In this document: positions 7,125 through 9,476 of the stretch, in pieces | Position numbering within the stretch: position 1 is the first letter of the stretch | Layout: every line of letters starts with the position of its first letter | Assembly: GCA_031371615.1 (NCBI GenBank) | Contig: JANMJY010000235.1 | Location: forward strand, 1-9,476 | From: Gaiellasilicea sp031371615 | GTDB lineage: Bacteria > Actinomycetota > Thermoleophilia > Gaiellales > Gaiellaceae | Direction: 5' to 3' | DNA length: 9,476 bases | Notes under the pieces: generated by a model | Seen by the model: only the letters and a program-made list of their open reading frames with translations | Told to the model about the DNA's origin: nothing | Database searches by the model: none | Translations under genes and position numbers: made by a program

Positions 7125-7796
7125 GTGAGCGGCCACATCCTCGCCTGCGGCGGCGGCTCGCTCGCTGGCTCGAAGATCGAAGACTTCCTGCTCGAGCTCT
7201 CGCACGCGTCACGGCCGCGCGTGTGTTACCTCGGGACCGCTTCCGCACACAAGCCGGAGTACATCGAGGTGTTCTACGACTCGTTCCGAGGCCGCTCGTG
7301 CGAGCCGACGCATCTCGAGCTGTTCGGCCTGCCCGAGAACCCTGCGGCGCACGTCGCCGCCCAGGACGTGATCTACGTCGGCGGCGGCAACACGGCGAAC
7401 ATGCTCGCGATCTGGCGCGTCCACCGGGTCGATCACGCGCTGCGGGAGGCCTGGAAGCGCGGCGCCGTTCTCGGCGGCTGGAGCGCCGGCGCGAATTGCT
7501 GGTTCGAGGACTCTGTCACCGACTCGTTCGGTTCAAGGCTGCGCGCGCTCGGCGGCGGGCTCGGCTTGCTGCCGGGAAGCTTCTGCCCCCACTACGACGG
7601 TGAGCCCGAGCGGCGGCCGACCTACACACGGCTCGTACGCGACGCAGTCCTCGCTCCCGGCTACGCGGCCGACGACGACACCGCGTTCCATTTCGCGGGC
7701 ACCGAGCTGCAAGAGGTCGTGAGCCAGCGCGAGGGTGCTCGCGGCTACCGAGTCACGCCGTCCGGCGAGGAGCCGATCGAGCCCCGCCTGCTGTGA
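7125..7796 (+). CDS. Peptidase S51 family protein (dipeptidase E-like)
   Basis: The 223-residue protein has the S51 glutamine-amidotransferase-like fold: ILACGGGSLAGS near the N terminus, DVIYVGGGNTANML (81-94) and the nucleophile elbow GGWSAGAN with Ser120. FCPHYD contains His157, and an Asp at 133 (VTDSF) could complete a Ser-His-Asp triad. Salmonella PepE, as I recall, uses Ser120, Asp135 and His157, so the spacing is very close. The family includes aspartyl dipeptidases and cyanophycinases. At this length, without a long N-terminal extension, the PepE type is more likely, but the substrate cannot be read from sequence. The GTG start gives a family-like N terminus and clears ppdK; an upstream in-frame extension would be antisense to ppdK. 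The stop overlaps the next gene's GTG in GTGA (7793-7796), so the two are probably translationally coupled. Confidence 0.86.
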   Translation: MSGHILACGGGSLAGSKIEDFLLELSHASRPRVCYLGTASAHKPEYIEVFYDSFRGRSCEPTHLELFGLPENPAAHVAAQDVIYVGGGNTANMLAIWRVHRVDHALREAWKRGAVLGGWSAGANCWFEDSVTDSFGSRLRALGGGLGLLPGSFCPHYDGEPERRPTYTRLVRDAVLAPGYAADDDTAFHFAGTELQEVVSQREGARGYRVTPSGEEPIEPRLL

Positions 7797-8311
7797 GGAA
7801 GGTCGCGGTGATCGGAAGCGCGAGCGGCAACGGGAAGACGACGCTCGGCCGCGAACTGGCGCGAAGGCTCGACGTGCCGTTCCTGGAGCTCGACGCGGTT
7901 GCGCATGGGCCGGACTGGACGGAAGCATCGAAGGACGAGATGCGAGCGCGTGTGGAGCCGTTTCTCGCGGGCGAGGGATGGGTCGCGGACGGGATGTACC
8001 GCGGCAAGCTGGGCGATCTCGTGCTCGGCAATGCGGACGTCGTCGTCTGGCTCGACCTGCCGCTGCGCGTGTGGCTGCCGCGGCTGATCCGGCGCACCGC
8101 GCGGAGGATCGCCCGCCGGGAGGAGCTGTGGAACGGCAACCGCGAGACGCTGCGCAATGTCCTCTTCAGCCGCGATTCGCTCCTCCTCTTCGCCCTACGC
8201 CAGCATTTCCGACACCGCCGGATCTATCCGACCGAGCTCGCGCAGTACAACGTCGTCCGCTTGCGGACACCCCGCGAGGTCGAGGCGTGGCTCACTACCG
8301 TCGCCCAATAA
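7793..8311 (+). CDS. Small P-loop NTPase, adenylate kinase/AAA_18-like
   Basis: The 172-residue protein opens with a beta strand and a Walker A variant (VAVIGSASGNGKTT, 4-17; Lys15). DVVVWLDLP (82-90) resembles a Walker B strand. A lid-like Arg-rich segment follows (RLIRRTARRIARREE, 97-111) and then NGNRETLRNVLF (114-125). This layout fits small nucleoside-kinase-like proteins often annotated as adenylate kinase or FlaR-type topology modulators. The true phosphate acceptor is unknown, and it is not a housekeeping adenylate kinase by motif. It starts at a GTG inside the preceding gene's stop (GTGA overlap) with no Shine-Dalgarno sequence, so coupled translation with the peptidase is likely. 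Its stop lies in the left arm of the hairpin at 8304-8327. Confidence 0.8.
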   Translation: MRKVAVIGSASGNGKTTLGRELARRLDVPFLELDAVAHGPDWTEASKDEMRARVEPFLAGEGWVADGMYRGKLGDLVLGNADVVVWLDLPLRVWLPRLIRRTARRIARREELWNGNRETLRNVLFSRDSLLLFALRQHFRHRRIYPTELAQYNVVRLRTPREVEAWLTTVAQ

Positions 8312-8327
8312 CAGACTGTTACTTGGG
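8304..8327. terminator. Hairpin at convergent gene ends containing both stop codons
   Basis: CCCAA (8304-8308) pairs with TTGGG (8323-8327), and TAACAG (8309-8314) is the inverse of CTGTTA (8316-8321) around A8315; C8322 is a bulge. The plus-strand stop TAA (8309-8311) and the minus-strand stop TAA (8321-8319) sit opposite each other in the stem. The position between two convergent genes suggests a bidirectional terminator. There is no T-run on either side, so it is not a classic intrinsic terminator. Confidence 0.45.
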
Positions 8328-8483
8328 ATTGCGGTGGCGGGAGCTCCACTCCGCGAGCCACGCGAGCGCGCGCAGGCCGAGCCAGATCGGCGTCAGCAGC
8401 ACGTAGAAGGTGAAGTCCGCAGCCGCGAGGATCGTCAACCAGAGCGCCCACCGCCACTTCGGAACCGGCGGCTTAGCGCGCAT
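8319..8483 (-). CDS. Small predicted membrane protein, 54 residues
   Basis: I do not recognise this family. The frame starts MRAKPPVPKW and ends WSSRHRNPK. Between lie two Trp/Leu/Ala-rich hydrophobic stretches (about 13-30 and 31-46), broken by an Asp and a Thr-Pro, with basic residues at both ends. That fits one long or two short membrane helices. The ATG at 8481-8483 overlaps the end of the PPDK-regulator gene by 11 nt, and a perfect AGGAGG (8492-8487) lies 3 nt upstream, slightly close. The gene fills the space between the regulator and the P-loop gene and ends 7 bp from the latter's stop. The ribosome site, the tight fit and the membrane-like composition argue that it is real. No function can be assigned; it could be missed by annotation because of its size. 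Confidence 0.65.
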   Translation of the reverse strand: MRAKPPVPKWRWALWLTILAAADFTFYVLLTPIWLGLRALAWLAEWSSRHRNPK

Positions 8484-9300
8484 GCGCCTCCTGGCGCCGG
8501 CGGTCGACGAGCCGCACCACGCGGTGCGCCGTCTCCTCGATCGAGAGGCCGGTCACCTCGATCACCGGGCAGCCGAGCCGGCGGTGGATCGCCGCAGCCT
8601 CCTCCAGCTCGTCGTAGATCTCGAGCATCTCCGCGTACTGGCGGTTCTTCCCACCCATGCCGCGGGCGCGTGCTGCGCGGATCTCGGCCAGCCGGTTGGC
8701 GTCGATCGTCAGGCCGACGATCTTGAGCGGGTCGATCTCGAACAGCTCGGGTGGAGGCTTGATCCCCTTTACGATCGGCACGTTCGCCGCCTTCTGCCCG
8801 AGGTAGCCGAGGTAGATCGAGAGCGGCGTCTTCGACGTACGCGAGACGCCGACGAGGACGATGTCGGCCTCCTCGAGGCCGCTGCCGACGCCGTCGTCGA
8901 ACTTGACCGCGAACTCGATCGCCTCCATCCGCTTGAAGTAGAGCGAGTTGAGCGGCGGCCGCGCGCCAGGGGTCATCTTCGCGGCCATCCCTGAGACCTT
9001 CGCAATCGACGCGATCGGATGGCCCAGCAAGTCGCAGTAGTGGAGTCGGGCGCTACGGCAGAGCGCACGCATGCTCTCCCGCAACTCCCGGTCGACGAGG
9101 GTGTAGACGATCACGGCGGGGCGGCCCTTCGCGCGGTTCACCGCCAACTGGAGGTCGTCGATCGTCTCGATCTGCGGATGCCGGATCTCCTCGAACGGCT
9201 GGTCGGGAAACTGGGCCTCGAGCGCGGCCACCAGGCGCGCAGCGGTCTCGCCGGTCGAGTCCGACACGATGTGGAGCTCGACGGTCTCGCGCGTGGTCAT
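8473..9300 (-). CDS. PPDK regulatory protein (bifunctional kinase/pyrophosphorylase, DUF299)
   Basis: This family (PSRP/PDRP) inactivates a PEP-forming dikinase by ADP-dependent phosphorylation of an active-site threonine and reactivates it by phosphate-dependent dephosphorylation. The 275-residue product has the family start ELHIVSDSTGETA (8-20), the P-loop-like GVSRTSKTPLSIYL (151-164), and KGIKPPPELFEID (178-190) and GLTIDANRLAEIR (196-208). Length is normal. Homologues target either PPDK or PEP synthase; here ppdK lies 1.4 kb away on the same strand with the target Thr450 intact, so PPDK is the likely partner. I chose the ATG at 9300 because it gives a family-like N terminus. An ATG at 9330 would add ten residues and bury the -10-like hexamer. 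The 3' end overlaps the small membrane protein's start by 11 nt, so they probably form an operon. Confidence 0.94.
   Translation of the reverse strand: MTTRETVELHIVSDSTGETAARLVAALEAQFPDQPFEEIRHPQIETIDDLQLAVNRAKGRPAVIVYTLVDRELRESMRALCRSARLHYCDLLGHPIASIAKVSGMAAKMTPGARPPLNSLYFKRMEAIEFAVKFDDGVGSGLEEADIVLVGVSRTSKTPLSIYLGYLGQKAANVPIVKGIKPPPELFEIDPLKIVGLTIDANRLAEIRAARARGMGGKNRQYAEMLEIYDELEEAAAIHRRLGCPVIEVTGLSIEETAHRVVRLVDRRRQEAHAR
8487..8492 (-). promoter_or_regulatory. Ribosome binding site of the 54-residue protein
   Basis: Minus-strand AGGAGG, a full anti-Shine-Dalgarno match, lies 3 nt before the ATG at 8483 and inside the last codons of the upstream gene. It is the only strong Shine-Dalgarno sequence seen before any start in the window, which supports this small frame. 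Confidence 0.55.
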
Positions 9301-9310
9301 CACGCGCCGG

Positions 9311-9316
9311 AGGCTA
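9311..9316 (-). promoter_or_regulatory. Putative -10 of PPDK-regulator gene (leaderless)
   Basis: Minus-strand TAGCCT ends 10 nt before the ATG at 9300, with no Shine-Dalgarno sequence. The same hexamer, preceded by a similar GCGAT, lies upstream of comB. Weak on its own. Confidence 0.35.
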
Positions 9317-9321
9317 TCGCT

Positions 9322-9327
9322 TAAGGT
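9322..9327 (+). promoter_or_regulatory. Putative -10 of glycyl-tRNA synthetase gene (leaderless)
   Basis: TAAGGT fits TANNNT and ends 9 nt before the ATG at 9337. There is no Shine-Dalgarno sequence in the spacer. Confidence 0.4.
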
Positions 9328-9336
9328 CATCGACTC

Positions 9337-9476
9337 ATGGCCGACCCCACGGACCCAACGATGGACTCAGTCACGATGGAGAAAATCGTCTCGCTCTCGA
9401 AGCGGCGGGGGTTCGTCTTCCCGTCCTCGGAGATCTACGGCGGCCTCGGCTCCTCGTACGACTACGGCCACTACGG
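9337..9476 (+). CDS. glyS: Glycyl-tRNA synthetase, N-terminal fragment cut by window end
   Basis: The first 46 codons contain MEKIVSLSKRRGFVFPSSEI, then YGGLGSSYDYGHYG, the start of the class II, single-chain (GlyQS-type) glycyl-tRNA synthetase catalytic domain. The enzyme charges tRNA-Gly in the cytoplasm. The ATG at 9337 is the first in frame; ATG codons at 9361 and 9376 are possible later starts, the last of which gives the shortest family-like N terminus. The gene is divergent from the PPDK-regulator gene, 36 bp away. It is open to the window edge with no sign of damage. Confidence 0.9.
   Translation, partial: MADPTDPTMDSVTMEKIVSLSKRRGFVFPSSEIYGGLGSSYDYGHY

Noticed and set aside
4459..7248. 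929-residue minus-strand open frame
   Set aside because: It is Arg/Ala-rich out-of-frame translation of ppdK; the PPDK motifs lie in the other frame.
1..9476. tRNA, rRNA, CRISPR, insertion sequence, toxin-antitoxin or defence module
   Set aside because: I saw no direct-repeat array, cloverleaf-like sequence, transposase, terminal inverted repeats or defence-type domains.

Overview
This is a high-GC bacterial chromosome segment, densely packed with housekeeping and stress genes. I see no mobile elements, RNA genes or CRISPR arrays. The gram-positive-type LexA boxes (GAAC-N4-GTTC), an ImuB-like Y-family polymerase followed by a DUF6504-like gene, and several apparently leaderless starts suggest an actinobacterial lineage, possibly Thermoleophilia. 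That assignment is inferred from gene content and style, not from a marker phylogeny.

Layout. Positions 1-1330 (minus strand) hold the start of a DUF6504-like gene and the complete imuB-like gene. The imuB promoter (1333-1370) has a near-consensus -35/-10 pair and two tandem LexA boxes, so this is an SOS mutagenesis locus. Divergent from it is a GAF-PAS histidine kinase (1434-2930, plus strand). The kinase converges, with a 4-bp overlap, on a comB-family gene (2927-3608, minus), which appears frameshifted at a C5 run near its 3' end. Only 21 bp separate comB from a divergent rhomboid protease gene with an N-terminal B-box-like zinc site (3630-4502, plus).

The rhomboid gene converges on ppdK (4506-7100, minus), a full-length pyruvate phosphate dikinase. 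Divergent from ppdK, 24 bp away, is a translationally coupled pair: a PepE-like S51 peptidase (7125-7796) and a small P-loop kinase-like protein (7793-8311). Facing this pair on the minus strand are a PPDK regulatory protein (8473-9300) and, overlapping its end, a 54-residue predicted membrane protein (8319-8483). The regulator very likely acts on the PPDK encoded 1.4 kb away. The window ends with the first 46 codons of a glycyl-tRNA synthetase (9337-9476, plus).

Two architectural themes stand out. First, all three short divergent spacers (21, 24 and 36 bp) carry TANNNT -10-like hexamers 6-10 nt from both start codons, with no Shine-Dalgarno sequence, as expected of back-to-back leaderless promoters. 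The internal 54-codon cistron, by contrast, has a perfect AGGAGG. Second, convergent ends overlap or nearly touch. At 8304-8327 the two convergent stop codons lie within one hairpin. I found no clearly new multi-gene system. The observations most worth checking are the SOS promoter, the start-codon and frameshift anomalies, the small membrane protein and the divergent leaderless promoters.
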